Shown here: one piece after another, positions 43,541 to 55,645 of the stretch
Numbering within the stretch: the first letter of the stretch is position 1
Layout: the number at the start of each line of letters is the position of its first letter
DNA from: Fallopia convolvulus
Taxonomy: Eukaryota; Streptophyta; Magnoliopsida; Caryophyllales; Polygonaceae
Assembly (NCBI GenBank): GCA_964016875.1
Contig: OZ024718.1
Span: 5,771,001-5,835,000, forward strand
DNA length: 64,000 nucleotides
Direction: 5' to 3'
Position numbers and translations under genes: made by a program
The notes under the pieces: model-generated
Database searches by the model: none
What the model was told of the DNA's origin: nothing
What the model saw: only the letters and a program-made list of their open reading frames with translations

Positions 43541-46282
43541 ATACGTAGTACAAAAAACAGATTTTATCTTAGTTTCGTGTCACATTTTATCCCGGTTGAG
43601 AACTGTGATATTTTTTTTTTAATCAATTTTACTAGTATTTTTTATCATTTTTACTAGTACTTTTTTAAAACTATTGAGTAATTAAGAAAAAGATTATGCT
43701 TACAAATATCTACGATCTTCTAATAACTCTACGTGCTAGGCTTTGCTTGTGTTGTAAGCCTCACTTCATGGTGACTTCGAGTGTATTTTTAATTAACGTG
43801 CCAGGATAAATCTGTAAGCTAAGCTATACTAAATGTTAAACTTACGATTAAAGTTATGGTTACAAATACTATGAAATTCGTTTTTACGGACTAAAACATT
43901 AAACATAGTTGGCTTTCAGCACACACATATGATAAGCTCGTTAATTAAATGTTGGTTTTAAATCATAATATTGTGTTTTTATAAAATAAACTTGTAAGAA
44001 AAACTTTGTGTGGGGTTCTTAGCTCTTAATCTCACAAATTTGTAAATTAAACGAGTTAACATAATGTGTACTCTGATCAAGCAAAGTGCTGGCTATCAAC
44101 ATTAACATCATCAATCCAATATAGTTCCGTTCTATTAGGAAACAAAATATCTTGTAAATATGATAGGATTTTATGAGTAGATTATAATTTATTTCTATTC
44201 TCAAGATAAGCCTATAATATTTGAGGCTTGGAGCCCAAGCATTCATAAAACTCTTGTGTATAAATAAACGTTCTGATTATCAATGAAAGTAAATAGATTC
44301 TTTCATAAACATTAAAGTCTCACACGTTCAAGTGGAATTTGAGGGATCAAGATGTGAGCAGTATTTATAAAGTTATAATCTGAACATGTCAGAAGGATGC
44401 GTCCAATACGTCTAAGAAGAACTGAAATTCAACTTTGTGATTGATTGACAATAATAACTTAACTTAGTAAGAATATCCTAAAAATTAATATAAAATTATA
44501 GGGATTAAATTTATCTCGACACACATTGTAGAAAAGTCAATAAGCATGAAGATGCGTCCTAAAAACTACTCGCCATCAAATTTTCATTTTTGAAATGCTG
44601 GATTTGTAGCTACTTACTATTTCTAAATCATGAATTTGAACTCATTCTTGCACGATCTTGCATAATCTCTGAATTAAATCAAATAATTATCTTTTGAAAG
44701 GCTGGAGTATCATGTGTGTCGTAGAGTTATGAATGGTGACATTGTGACATGACAAGCTAGATTTAGCATTGAAATTTGAAAAAAATTCCCCACGTTTTTA
44801 TAACTTATTTGTTGATTAGTTCATTTACTTGACCCCTACCACGTGGTAAGACAGTTTTGCACCTTCCATGTGGGAGGCTTTGAGTTTTATTCGATTCCAT
44901 GTACGAATATATGACACCATTTTATTAATTTATAGTCGTATCACCATCTAATGCTGAACACGATAAAACTGAAGAAAAAAAAAACAAGTTACATGTTGCA
45001 TATGGAAGCTGAGATTGAATTGGATTGTTAATTAAGTTTATATGAGTATGTGGAATCTAATTAACATATATACAAATTTTGTATACTTGTTCGAGTAAAC
45101 AGGATCTTGGCAATGACTGGGGCTGTGTGTTCAGCACAGAGGAAGACAAATCCTAGACCATGGTCCACAACTATATATTATAAGAAATCCGGTTAAGTGC
45201 TACGTACATATTATGTTTTGTCTTTTACGTTATCGAAGGTTGGAGAATATAGGTTCATGCTAAGACGATGCTTTAAGAACCCTAAAATAGGCTCTGTCAT
45301 TTACTGTAAACTCATAATTAACAACTTACGATCCGTTTGGTTGCAAATTATGAAATTAATTAACAGATTAAAAAACAAATATAGTTAAATTTGATGTCTA
45401 AATGTTTAATTTCTATTTCCGACACCTCATTTCCCCTATAAATATGCACTTGTAACTCATTGTGATGGATTCTTAAGTGCCATTCAAGTTTGACACTTCT
45501 TATGGAAATTAAGATGGGGTAGTTGAGCTATATAGATTGTGCGTATTTTGTTGCCTTTTGTCCTTGTTTTGACATTACCTTTTTCTTCACTCTTCTTTTC
45601 TCAATAAAGTTTATCGAGGTTCCGTTTTGACCCCTACGGGACAGTGCCTATGACCCAAAAAAAAGTTTACCACTTGCCAAAAATACTCATTGTGATAGAA
45701 TATTCATTTTTGCAATATAATATAGGTTGAGTACATTTTTAAATGGGTAAACTATTTCCTCTCACCCTCATCTATGCACACAAAGTTCAAATAAAAAAAA
45801 CCTTTTCTAGATTTGTTTTACTTCCACTTTCATTTTGATAGCATACAACTAAATTTGACTAGATTAGTATATGCCGATAAATACATAAATAGTGTTAAAG
45901 GAAAGGAAGAGGAAACGTGCTCCATATCTTAGTTTGGTAGAAACATGTGATCCCTTGATTGTACCAAATGACGCAGGATTTGCCAAATTAGACTTACAGC
46001 TACATGCATGATTGAGTTCTGTACATCGACACGAATACCAAAAGTCCAAAATCACAACAATTAAATACTTAATTATTTGAAATTTATCGTTGTCAATAAT
46101 TACTGTATTAGCATCTAGAATATAAACTGGCCATGCTACCACAAAAATGTTTGTTACTAAGTACTAATAAATAAATAAAATCTATGAACAGTTTTTTTTT
46201 TTAAATTTTATTTCTTTCTTTCAGATTTCTTCTAATAGACAAAATTAGTTGTGTACATACTACTGGATCATTTTAGACACAT
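43541..46282. other. Intergenic region without recognised genes
   Basis: AT-rich with scattered short ORFs that have no family resemblance. A LINE-like 3' tail word (CAATAAAGTTTATCGAGG) lies near 45600-45620. Nothing else is supportable. Confidence 0.45.
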
Positions 46283-46460
46283 ACGATCGAATAAGGGCCA
46301 TTAGGCATTTAGGCCCAAATAAGAATCCGGATTTGTTCGGATATGTTACAGCTAAAGATCCGGATTTACGATCGGATAAGGGCCATGAGGCCCAATAAGG
46401 ATCCGGATTTGGATAGGTCACAACTAAGGATCCGAATTTGCGGTCTGATGAGGATCCGGA
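46283..46460 (+). promoter_or_regulatory. Duplicated promoter module upstream of the phosphatase gene
   Basis: An approximately 85-bp module starting ACGATCGAATAAGGGCC at 46283 is repeated at 46368. Each copy has a GGCCCA site II-type element (TAGGCCCAAA and GAGGCCCAAT) and AT(C)CGGATTT words. In all, five GATCCGGATTT-like copies lie between 46322 and 46460, 140-280 bp before the ATG. GGCCCA elements are known TCP-factor targets. Regulation here is inferred. Confidence 0.6.
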
Positions 46461-46599
46461 TCTGACAACCATGAAAACAATCAAGGCAACGGTAACCACA
46501 CAGAGTCACAGATGGCAGATTTTTTTTCTGTTTCTTCGGTTCGCGCGATGCAAATAAAAAACACTGAAAACAGAAAAAGCAAAAGCACAACTGTCCCAA

Positions 46600-49298
46600 A
46601 TGCTTTCCGTTTCCCATAGCCTCCTTCCAGTTCGCACCAATCCACCCACGCGATTCTCGTTCTCCTCCATCTCGAAAGCACGCCTTCAATTCCTCCAAGT
46701 TCGGTCGGCTTCGACATTTGAAGGAAAGCAGAAACCCTCGCCGTCGCCGGCGGCGGAGGAGGATGGGAGCAAGGGCGGATTGGAGCCGGGAGCGGCGATT
46801 TCGGCGCCTTTCCCGGAGATAACGACGGCGAAGAGAGTCGTGCTGGTGAGGCACGGACAGAGCACGTGGAATGCGGAAGGGAGAATCCAAGGCAGCTCCG
46901 ATTTCTCCATTCTCACTCCGAAGGGAGAAGCGCAAGCGGAGACTTCGAGGCAGATGCTCGTCGATGATCTCTTTGATATCTGCTTCTCCAGGTTATTTAA
47001 CTTTATCTCTTCAATTGAAATTCATTCCTTACACTGCATATATGAGTGTGGAGTATTTTCGTTTCAGTCCTCTTAAACGATCGAAGCGAACAGCTGAGAT
47101 TATATGGAGCAGTCGCAAGGAATCAATTCTTACAGATTACGATTTAAGGGAGATTGACCTGTATTCATTTCAAGTTATGTATTGCTTTTCCAATTTGTCT
47201 TCATTCTGCAAAGATTATATTGCATAATGAACAGGGAGCAGATTAATTAGTAGTTGATTCGCTAAATAGATGGATGTAGGGCCTCCTAAAACACGAGGGA
47301 AAAGAGAAGTTTGGCACTTCATTTCTCCAATGGCAGATTGATCCTGCAAATTTCTTGATAGATGATCATTATCCAGTTAGAGAGCTATGGGCTCGTGCAC
47401 GAAATTGCTGGGATAGGATCCTAGCACATGACAGTAAATCTGTGCTTGTTGTTGCTCATAATGCTGTTAATCAGGCTCTTGTTGCAACTGCAATTGGTAC
47501 ATCTATTTTTTCCTGAGTGATTTTGAAGTTTAGCTTGGGCCTTGGAGTGATCTTGAATCTTGTTCTGCACTTCTTATTGTTGTTTAGGCCTAGGAACTGA
47601 TTATTTCAGAGTACTACTTCAGAGCAATTGTGGTGTGAGTGTGCTGGATTTCACCCCAAATGGCAATGGTGGATCTCCACAGATATGCGTTAATCGTTTA
47701 AATCAGGTAAACATGACCAAAGTGATAATACATAGTGGTCTTCAATACTTTTATCTAGCACTTTATGTTTCTCTCGTCTCAATTGTATCTACTTGCTGTC
47801 TGTGCCTTGTCTGAATATTTTCATTGTCTATCTGCTGTTTCATCCTTGTAAACTAATCAGAAAGGGTGAAATCATGTTGGATCTTGAATGCTTGGATTTA
47901 TCAAATTATCACTAATGAGCTTATGATGTAAATGATTGACTTTGCAGACTCCAAGTTCACCCATAGCTGATGGAAGCTCTGCAGGCAGGAAAGCTAGTCA
48001 GCGAATCATCCTTATTTGCCAGGGATCTTTACAGAATGATCCCGAGGTGTGCTTGCAACTCATCTTTTTGATTCCTGCCGCCTTTTCTTCTTTTACCACT
48101 ATTTTTATTATATTTGAAGCCAACTTGAGGAAGATTACATTCCTATTACAAATGCCACAAGCCTACAAATATTGTTGCATCCCTTGTACAGTAATTAAAA
48201 GAAAAGTATTTCTATAGGCTGATAATGGTTGTTGCTTGACATATTTTTCATCCTATATTAGTATGGGATACAGTCTGTCATTTTCTTCATATTGTGGCTG
48301 TAATTGGTAAAGCTAATTATTTGTGAGTATAACCTTGTTTTGGAATTGGGATGGAGATCTTACACCATATATATTTCTTATGAACTTCTGTCGTAAAACT
48401 TTATGCATGCTTGTATGGGAGATAATTAGGATCTTACACATTGGATTTACAATGTCTCAGATTGGGCTTCAAAATTTATCTGAACAGCCAATGAACATAC
48501 TCGGTGAAATTCAGGCAAGACATAATTTTGAGTTTTGTTCCTTTCATGCATGAATATCTTGTCCAATTACCTAATCACTTTTCTCAAATAGCGCAGGCAC
48601 AGAAAACCGCAGAGCTGCTTCTTGATTTAAAATTTAGCACCATTGTTTCTAGTCCTGGAAAGGCCTCCAAGGATACAGCATCCATAATATCAAGAGTATG
48701 CAAATCTTGGATTTTATCTACTTTTCTACCATGGTTATTTTCATTTGTTCTTATTATACTTGAGCTTTGCATTCTCTAATGGTAGGTGCAAGAAGCTGCT
48801 GATTGTCTGGGTGCAGATTGTGTGCCACGCTACGTAATTTTGGAGGAACTAAAGGAACTCGATGTTGAAAACATACTTCAGCAAAGCAATATGGTGATGA
48901 TTATGCAAAATATGAACTTCATTTGAGAATGCTTAGAAATTTGTTTCTGTTTGCTTTAGTCAATGACTATTTTCAAACACTTTGAGAACTTTCAGATCTG
49001 GGACCGAACAGGAAAGGCCTGGCGATCCCTATTGGACAAGCTATCTCCGGACACCACGTCAGATCCACAAACTGTTGTAGTAGTAGGCCACCCTGCCGCT
49101 CACGTTGCACTGATGGCCCACTGCCTGCAGTTGAGTGAAGATTGGTTGGGGACTTTTTATGTTGATGAAGGTAGTGTTAGCGTGATCGACTTTCCAGATG
49201 GACCTACTGGTAGAGGAGTGATCCGGTGCATCAACTACACTGCGCACTTGGGAAGATGGTCTATTCCCATCACTAAATCGACGGTGGATGGATGCTGA
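46600..49298 (+). CDS. 2-carboxy-D-arabinitol-1-phosphatase-like histidine phosphatase, plastidial
   Basis: Nine exons give 498 residues in one frame: 46600-46991, 47068-47173, 47280-47496, 47588-47706, 47948-48046, 48461-48514, 48597-48695, 48786-48893 and 48996-49298. The start is the first ATG. Residues 1 to about 60 are a serine/arginine-rich plastid transit region. The first histidine-phosphatase domain opens with VVLVRHGQSTWNAEGR (phospho-acceptor His85) and has SPLKRSKRTAEI, LREIDLYSFQG and VAHNAVNQAL (second catalytic His). A second, related half begins RIILICQGSLQND, where the RHG triad is CQG, and continues with QKTAELLLDLKFSTIVSSP and VVVGHPAAHVAL. Members dephosphorylate 2-carboxyarabinitol 1-phosphate, a night-time Rubisco inhibitor, though the substrate of this copy is inferred. 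Intron 6 uses a GC donor (CAG|GCAAG). All other introns are GT-AG. Confidence 0.93.
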
Positions 49299-49877
49299 GT
49301 TCTATTAGTATGTATTCTTACTCTTGCCAATTTCACTCTTTATAGCTTATATGGTTTTCTATCTATTTCAAGCGCATTATAAAGATTCTTGAAACTGCAT
49401 TTCTTGTTCTATATCTTGAAAACCATCCTACAGAAGCCTAACTAATTGCACTTAGAAACAAGAGATTGAGTAGGAAAAATTAACCCAACCAAGAAATGGG
49501 ATTTATTAGATTAGGTAAGACTTAAGAGAAAGCTCAAGGAACAAAAGTGAAATTAAGTGATAAGATTGAAACTAGCATGAGATCTGAAAAATCTTTGCAA
49601 ATGAATACAAACATTTGGGATGGATTGTTAATGCATGAGTGTGAACATTTTGAATATTACACTGTTTATGGGGTAACATCGACATATTACAGTACCAAAT
49701 GGTCCAAATCGTTATTAGACATTGTGGAATTAGATATTATACAGTTTGCAAGAAAATAAAATGAAACAAACCGCAAAATAATCACACCAAAAGAAACGAA
49801 AAAGAAACTGTAAGCAAATTACTTGTAAGTGTAACTAAAAAAGACTGCTTTAAAAAAAATATTCAGTATGACAGTAT
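49299..49877. other. Convergent 3' intergenic region
   Basis: Contains the 3' UTR of the phosphatase gene and, from the other side, of the golgin-like gene. The two stop codons are 579 bp apart. No further gene. Confidence 0.6.
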
Positions 49878-50752
49878 TCACTGTGGTGATTCAATGTTCT
49901 TGCTTAGCTCTTCCAGCTTCTTCAACCTCAGCTTCTCACTTTCAGCAACAAACTGTGGATTATTCTCATTATCAGTGTCAATAAAGCCTTTTTTTAAATT
50001 TAATTATAATTGCATTGTTCAATTTTTTCCTTCCACATGGAAAGGCTAAGGTGGTTGGGCTTGGTATTAATCTTACCTCCAGGAGCTTTGCAACCAGTTG
50101 TGCCTTTTCCCTGCTTTTCTCATTGAAGTCTGCAAGTGCTTCTTTGTACTCCCTCTCCTGTAGTCATTTTACAACCTCATTACTCCATCTAAAACGCAGA
50201 ATTTATGTCAGTTTAATGGCATACTTATCATAGTTCTGAAGAATCACACATTTGTAATGTACATATAAGGATGATTTATGTCAATTTACACACGGTACAA
50301 GTTTTTTTCTACTTTACCTTCTTTTGACAATTCAATCCAAGAGGCCTAAGCTCCTTATTAACAAAGTCAATCCTTTTTCTCAGTAATGCAACCTCCTTCC
50401 TCATTGGATCTTGTAAAGCTTCAAGCTCCTACAAAAAGGTAAACCATTTTATTACAAAATTACCAGCCTTTCATCAGACTTACAAAAAATAAAATAAACC
50501 AATCTATCGACTAGTAAGTAGTACCTCTCGGATTTCAGCAAGACGTTTAGTCTCCTCCTGAGCTCGTCCTAGCTGAGCCGCCACTTTCTCCTTCATCATA
50601 ATCTTCTTCCTCTCAATCTCTTCTTCCTTTTGTTGAAAGGCAGTCAACACAGATCTGTAGAGCTCCTCTTCTTTGCCTTCATCCTTGATGCCACTTCCAT
50701 TCTGACTTGAAATCGCACCTGAATTCTTCAATGTCTGTTGCTGAGTTGCCAT
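49878..50752 (-). CDS. RAB6-interacting golgin (GORAB)-like small coiled-coil protein
   Basis: Four exons on the minus strand, 50525-50752, 50318-50428, 50077-50157 and 49878-49952, join in one frame with GT-AG introns to give 164 residues. Start chosen at MATQQQ (50752); an in-frame TTG further upstream is not a start. The protein is almost wholly charged coiled coil: KEEEIERKKIMMKEKV, EETKRLAEIREELEAL, DPMRKEVALLRKRID, ELRPLG, KEREYKEAL and KLEELSKNIES at the C terminus. These blocks are those of plant proteins annotated as RAB6-interacting golgin, which in animals bind Rab6 at the Golgi. The plant role is not established. All intron phases are zero. It converges on the phosphatase gene. 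Confidence 0.88.
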
Positions 50753-53496
50753 TGAGATCAATTAAGGAAATGCTATCTTCCTTGCACTTGTGATTTCAAA
50801 AATATGTGTCTAAGAACCTTTTAGTAGAGCTAATTAATAGGCTCAGGATTGGCTTTTAAGGCATGAATAAAATATATTCACCAATAAAATGATCACCAAA
50901 CTGCCTACTTCTGAAAGCAAAGCAATGGTCCTATAACTTAATTCACTGGTTTCATCTTTTTATTAATTTGTATAATATGTTTTTATTTGCCTTGTCCTAA
51001 AAATAATTTTAAGTTGTATATATGGGTCAGATACCTATTTTCTTAAAGTAGTTGTATTGGCAGATTCAGCTAACTGCTATTGGCATTATTTTTTTCCTCC
51101 CATTTTTTCTTTCTTTCTAGGTTTTGGATAATTTTGATCCATAGCTATCTGAGAATTTTCTATAACAAGTTGTTGTCCTCCTTTTTTTTGGGTTTGTTCT
51201 GGTGTTGAAGCATCAATTTTTTGGGCATTGAGGTTTTTGCAGATGGTGATTGTTTTTGACATCCACTCTTTATATATTTTTTTATTTTTTATTTTATTTT
51301 TGTGGCTTGTAAAAAGGGTGATTGAGGTAAAAGTCTTGTATCAGAAGTAGATAGTAAGGTGTTACCTAAAAAAAAATTAATCAAAAGATGCCTTGGTAGC
51401 CAAGACTGGGTAACAAAAACAAGTGCCTCTCTTTTTCAGACATCATTGCACTCTAACTTGTGTGGCCATTTGATACTGTTTGTCCTTGTTATACAACGGC
51501 ATTTGACAATCTCCTGTAACAAAAAAAGAGAGGCTTTTTTACACTTTGTTGTGTCTGTAGTGAAGTGGGGCTCAACTTCTTCAAACAAAGAAAAACTGCC
51601 CCCTTTAGACATTATTGCACTCTGAAAAATGTTCAGTTTTTTCTAACTTTTGCCGAAGAAACCTGATATTGAGTGATTCTATAAGATTTTAATGAATTTA
51701 GTTTTTTTAAAGGGTTTATTATTTTCAATTTAACTTAGGACATAAGTTAGAAAATTCACATGTCTGGGTGCAGATTGTGATCTGGGCCAACATATGTAGC
51801 TGGAAAGCTGAAACCATAACTAATCCTTCAAGTTTATAAGAGTAAAATGTGGGCCGCAATTAGGAGGCCATAATGTCGGGACATTGGTTAATATCATAAG
51901 TGTAAATGGTCAGGCCCAAACATGGTATCCATTCTAACTCTTTTTTTGTTTGTTGTAAATGTCCGTTTATCTTCACGGTACGTCTTGAAGTACGACCATC
52001 TAAAATGTTGTACAACTTCAAAAAATCATTAGTAGAATCGAGTATATCCTACGTTAATTAAAACAAAACGCGATAAATTTTTTTTCTAATTTTTATAATT
52101 TATTAACTACCCACCTTATTTCTATCTAATGAATAAAGATATCTTACATGAAAAGAGTCAACAAAATAAAAACCAAACAAACATAGGCCATGCTTTGTTA
52201 GCTTTTTCGATTGTCCGTTAGATTTCTCTATGGCTTGTTTGAAGTTTTAAATAAAAAGGTTCTTAGGACATAGATTAGAAAAATAGCTAAATAAATCATT
52301 GTCCTAATAAATACTTTTTAAACATGAACCAAACGGACGAAGATGCAAGCCCTAATATAAAACTATCATATCCGTTGTAAACCTAACACGAAATAACATA
52401 CTACAATAATTCATAACCACAATTTAAAATTGTGAAAAATACCCAACTAAAACTTGGCCGGCCCACATCACAAGTCCTAAAACAACGAACCATGCAACAA
52501 ATAATCAAAATCCAATATAATCTGACCAACCTCTCCCATTCGATCTCATGAACATGGCAACATATATTTCCCTATCTCCATCAACAGCTGATATAATTTT
52601 GTTAATGTCATCTGAATTGGTGGGTACATGTTGATTGAGGAAAGGTCGTAGGGCAACAAGAAGACACCCCCAAAATGCTATAAAATTGGGAATAGGATTT
52701 GACTTGAGAACTTGATCAAACGAGTGGTGGTTGAATTGGCAATTAACAATTACCATAAATCTCTCCAATCTCCATGTATTCTTTTTTTTTAGCATTCTTT
52801 TTGTGTATTTGCCGTCCAAATAGGGGGCACACTTTGGGAGTTAGCTCCTTGATGGTTTGTTTTAGCTTAAAACATGTAAACTTAATTTCTGATTAGCTCA
52901 ATTTGGCGTTTAGCGTAATTAAATATACGCATTTGGTCGAGTACCGTTACTAACATTTGATGGGTTGTTTTCATCGTCTATTTTAGAGATAGCGATTGTG
53001 ATTTGTGACCATTAATGTCATTAATATGAACTTGACATTATGTGAAACAACACACGATCGACTGAAGCCCACGTAAACGCTATTTTGATAATAATATCAA
53101 GTACGTAATCATGTTGAAAGTAAAATCAATTGTGTGGAATTTCTAATAAATCGAAAACTAATATGACCAATTAAAAAAACGATGTTCTTAACAATGTTTA
53201 AAAAAAACAACTACAATTTTTCTAAATAGATAAATTCGAGAGGATTTTTGTTGAAATGAGAATAATCTTAGGAGGTAGGTTAGCAAAAGTGAAAGTTTGA
53301 AACAAATACAGATTATATGCTTTTAATTTTTATTTTTTGTTCAGTGAAGATTTAAATGAAGGGAGACAATTCTCATGAACTTGCTTGTTTGTAGGTAACA
53401 ACATTATTCTATTGACGGAAATTCATTCTTTGTTCTATTGTACAAGAATTAAATAAAATTCACGCATTTGGTTGGAGGTGGAAAGCGGATAGTAAA
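50753..53496. other. Intergenic region
   Basis: Presumably starts with the golgin gene promoter. Mostly AT-rich, with no recognised element. One ORF at 52505-52819 is listed separately. Confidence 0.45.
52505..52819 (-). CDS. Unidentified 104-codon ORF
   Basis: Encodes a protein with a hydrophobic centre (PNFIAFWGCLLVALRPFL), possibly one membrane segment, and an unremarkable C terminus. I recognise no family. Amino-acid composition is less repeat-like than that of neighbouring spurious frames, so it may be an exon or a gene remnant, but there is no supporting promoter or splice evidence. Confidence 0.2.
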   Translation of the reverse strand: MDGKYTKRMLKKKNTWRLERFMVIVNCQFNHHSFDQVLKSNPIPNFIAFWGCLLVALRPFLNQHVPTNSDDINKIISAVDGDREIYVAMFMRSNGRGWSDYIGF

Positions 53497-54991
53497 TCTA
53501 TGTATATATATAAAAGACGCAAGAAATAAGGTCATCACGTTGCGCCACCTAAGATTTTCCTACGTGTCGTTTCCACGTTAAGTCACTTAAGATTTCGCCA
53601 CATAGGATTGTTTTATTTTGGGAATATATATATATGTTGTTATTATTTTAGGATAATATAGAAACAAGATAAATTGAGCTAGGAAAGATTCTATCTAAAA
53701 TAAAGATATTATCTAATGTTAATCTTAAGTATTAATGTTAAATATTTGATATGATAATTTATTTAACTTAAAAAGATTATATCTAAAATAAAATAAACTA
53801 TAAAAGCATTAAATATTTGGTAAAATATTATTTATGATTATTATTTATAATAATTTATTTAAGTTATTTTCCTATCACAATATAAGATATATGCCACGTA
53901 GGATTTTACCATGTGCCACCTAGGATTTTTTGTACATGTCATTCTCATAATTTTATATATTGAAAAGATTTTATCTAACATAAAATAAGCTATAGTATAT
54001 ATTAGAATTGATTCTGAGTATATAATGCGCCACCTAGGATTTTCCTACGTGTTGTTCCCACGTTAAGCCACCTAGGATTTCGCCACATAGGATTGTTTTA
54101 TTTTGGGAATATATATATATATATATGTTGTTATTATTTTAGGATAATATAGAAACAAGATAAATTGAGCTAGGAAAGATTCTATCTAAAATAAAGATAT
54201 TATCTAATGTTAATCTTAAGTATTAATGTTAAATATTTGATATTATAATTTATTTAACTTAAAAAGATTATATCTAAAATAAAAATAAACTATAAAAGCA
54301 TTAAATATTTGGCAAAATATTATTTATGATTATTATTTATAATAATTTATTTAAGTTATTTTTCCTATCACAATATAAGATATATGCCACGTAGGATTTT
54401 ACCATGTGCCACCTAGGATTTTTTGTACATGTCATTCTCATAATTTTATATATTGAAAAGATTTTATCTAACATAAAATAAGCTATAGTATATATTAGAA
54501 TAGATTCTGAGTATATAATTGATTATTAGTTGATTACATTATCTTTATCTATATATCTATTTCTATAAAAGTTTTCTTAAATCAAATTATGATAAAAAAT
54601 TAAGAAATTATAAGATGATAAAAATTACATTATCTATGTCTTTTTATCCATTTATGATGTAAAATATTTTTTAAAAATTAAATTTTGGTTAAAAAATATG
54701 TCTATAACTATATATTAAAGTTTTGTCTTATTGAGCCACCACATTGATTTTGGCCCAAATTTATTTTTAAAATTTCAACTTTTATTTATATTATTTTATC
54801 TTTTTCAAATAATTTTCTCTCTATTTATTTATAAAAATTGTAAAAAATCAAAATTTATTTGATTTTAAATAAAAAAAACTATTGTATTTGAGTATAAATT
54901 TTTTTTATCTTTTATGTATCATTATATTAAAATAAATATGTTCATACTTAATCCGAGTCGTAGTCGTGCATGGCACGACGGGTATAACTAG
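53497..54991 (+). mobile_element. Non-autonomous Helitron, 1495 bp
   Basis: The 5' end is TCTATGTATATATATAAAAG. The 3' end is CTAG preceded by a hairpin GTCGTGC-ATG-GCACGAC (54963-54979) and an 8-base gap. The insertion lies between A (53496) and T (54992) with no target duplication. All four are Helitron rules. No Rep/helicase gene is present. An internal 485-bp tandem duplication occupies a third of each half. Confidence 0.9.
53542..54515 (+). repeat. 485-bp tandem duplication inside the Helitron
   Basis: GCGCCACCTA starts copy 1 at 53542 and copy 2 at 54027. Copies are nearly identical apart from a longer TA run in the second and a few substitutions. Both end with the word GATTCTGAGTATATAAT. 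Confidence 0.92.
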
Positions 54992-55147
54992 TGTTCATAA
55001 ATGTTATAAATGTTACGTTTACTGTCTTCAATTCTATTCTTAAGATAAAGCTTACTCCGCATAAAGTACATTTTCCTATAAAAAAAAGTTCCATTAATTA
55101 ATAGACTAGTCGCATAAAGTAGGGATAGAAATCATATAAGAATAATA
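54992..55147. other. Short AT-rich spacer
   Basis: Nothing recognised between the Helitron and the Stowaway element. Confidence 0.5.
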
Positions 55148-55481
55148 CTACATCTGTTTCGCAATATTAGTCGTTTTTTACTTTTACACATGAATTAAGA
55201 CATGCTTAAAATAAAAAGATGATAATTTAATAGTTGTTTTTATCACATGCACTATTAACTCTTTAATCTTGAATTTATAAATACACTAAATACTCCCTAT
55301 AAAAGTAAAGTTCCAATACCACTAGAATTGCTTGAGTTAATGAATGTTGTTGGAATGTTAAGTAAATTAAATAGAGTAATGACCTATTTTAGAAATTTTT
55401 ACATTAAACAAGGGAAAGAATGACTTACATTATGAAACACCTTTTAGAGCTAGAAACGACTTATATTGCGAAACGAACATG
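55148..55481. mobile_element. Stowaway-type (Tc1/Mariner) MITE
   Basis: Left end CTACATCTGTTTCGCAATAT and the inverted right end share GTTTCGCAATAT then AGTCGTTT. The element is bounded by TA at 55146-55147 and 55482-55483, length 334 bp with no ORF. Sequence and TA target fit the Stowaway family. Confidence 0.8.
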
Positions 55482-55645
55482 TATATCCATCACATTGAAT
55501 AAATTGAATTGTAGGCAAAACCAAGGTCCAAAGACATTCAAGTTTAATTAGTACGTATTATAAAACAGGAGAGAAGATGAAGAGAAGAAATATGAAATAT
55601 TTTTATTAGGTCGCCAATAAAAAATTAATATAGAGATTAATATAT

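Noticed and set aside
46686..46935. Antisense ORFs over exon 1 of the phosphatase gene
   Set aside because: Shadows of the GC-rich transit-peptide exon. The plus strand has consistent splicing and domain structure.
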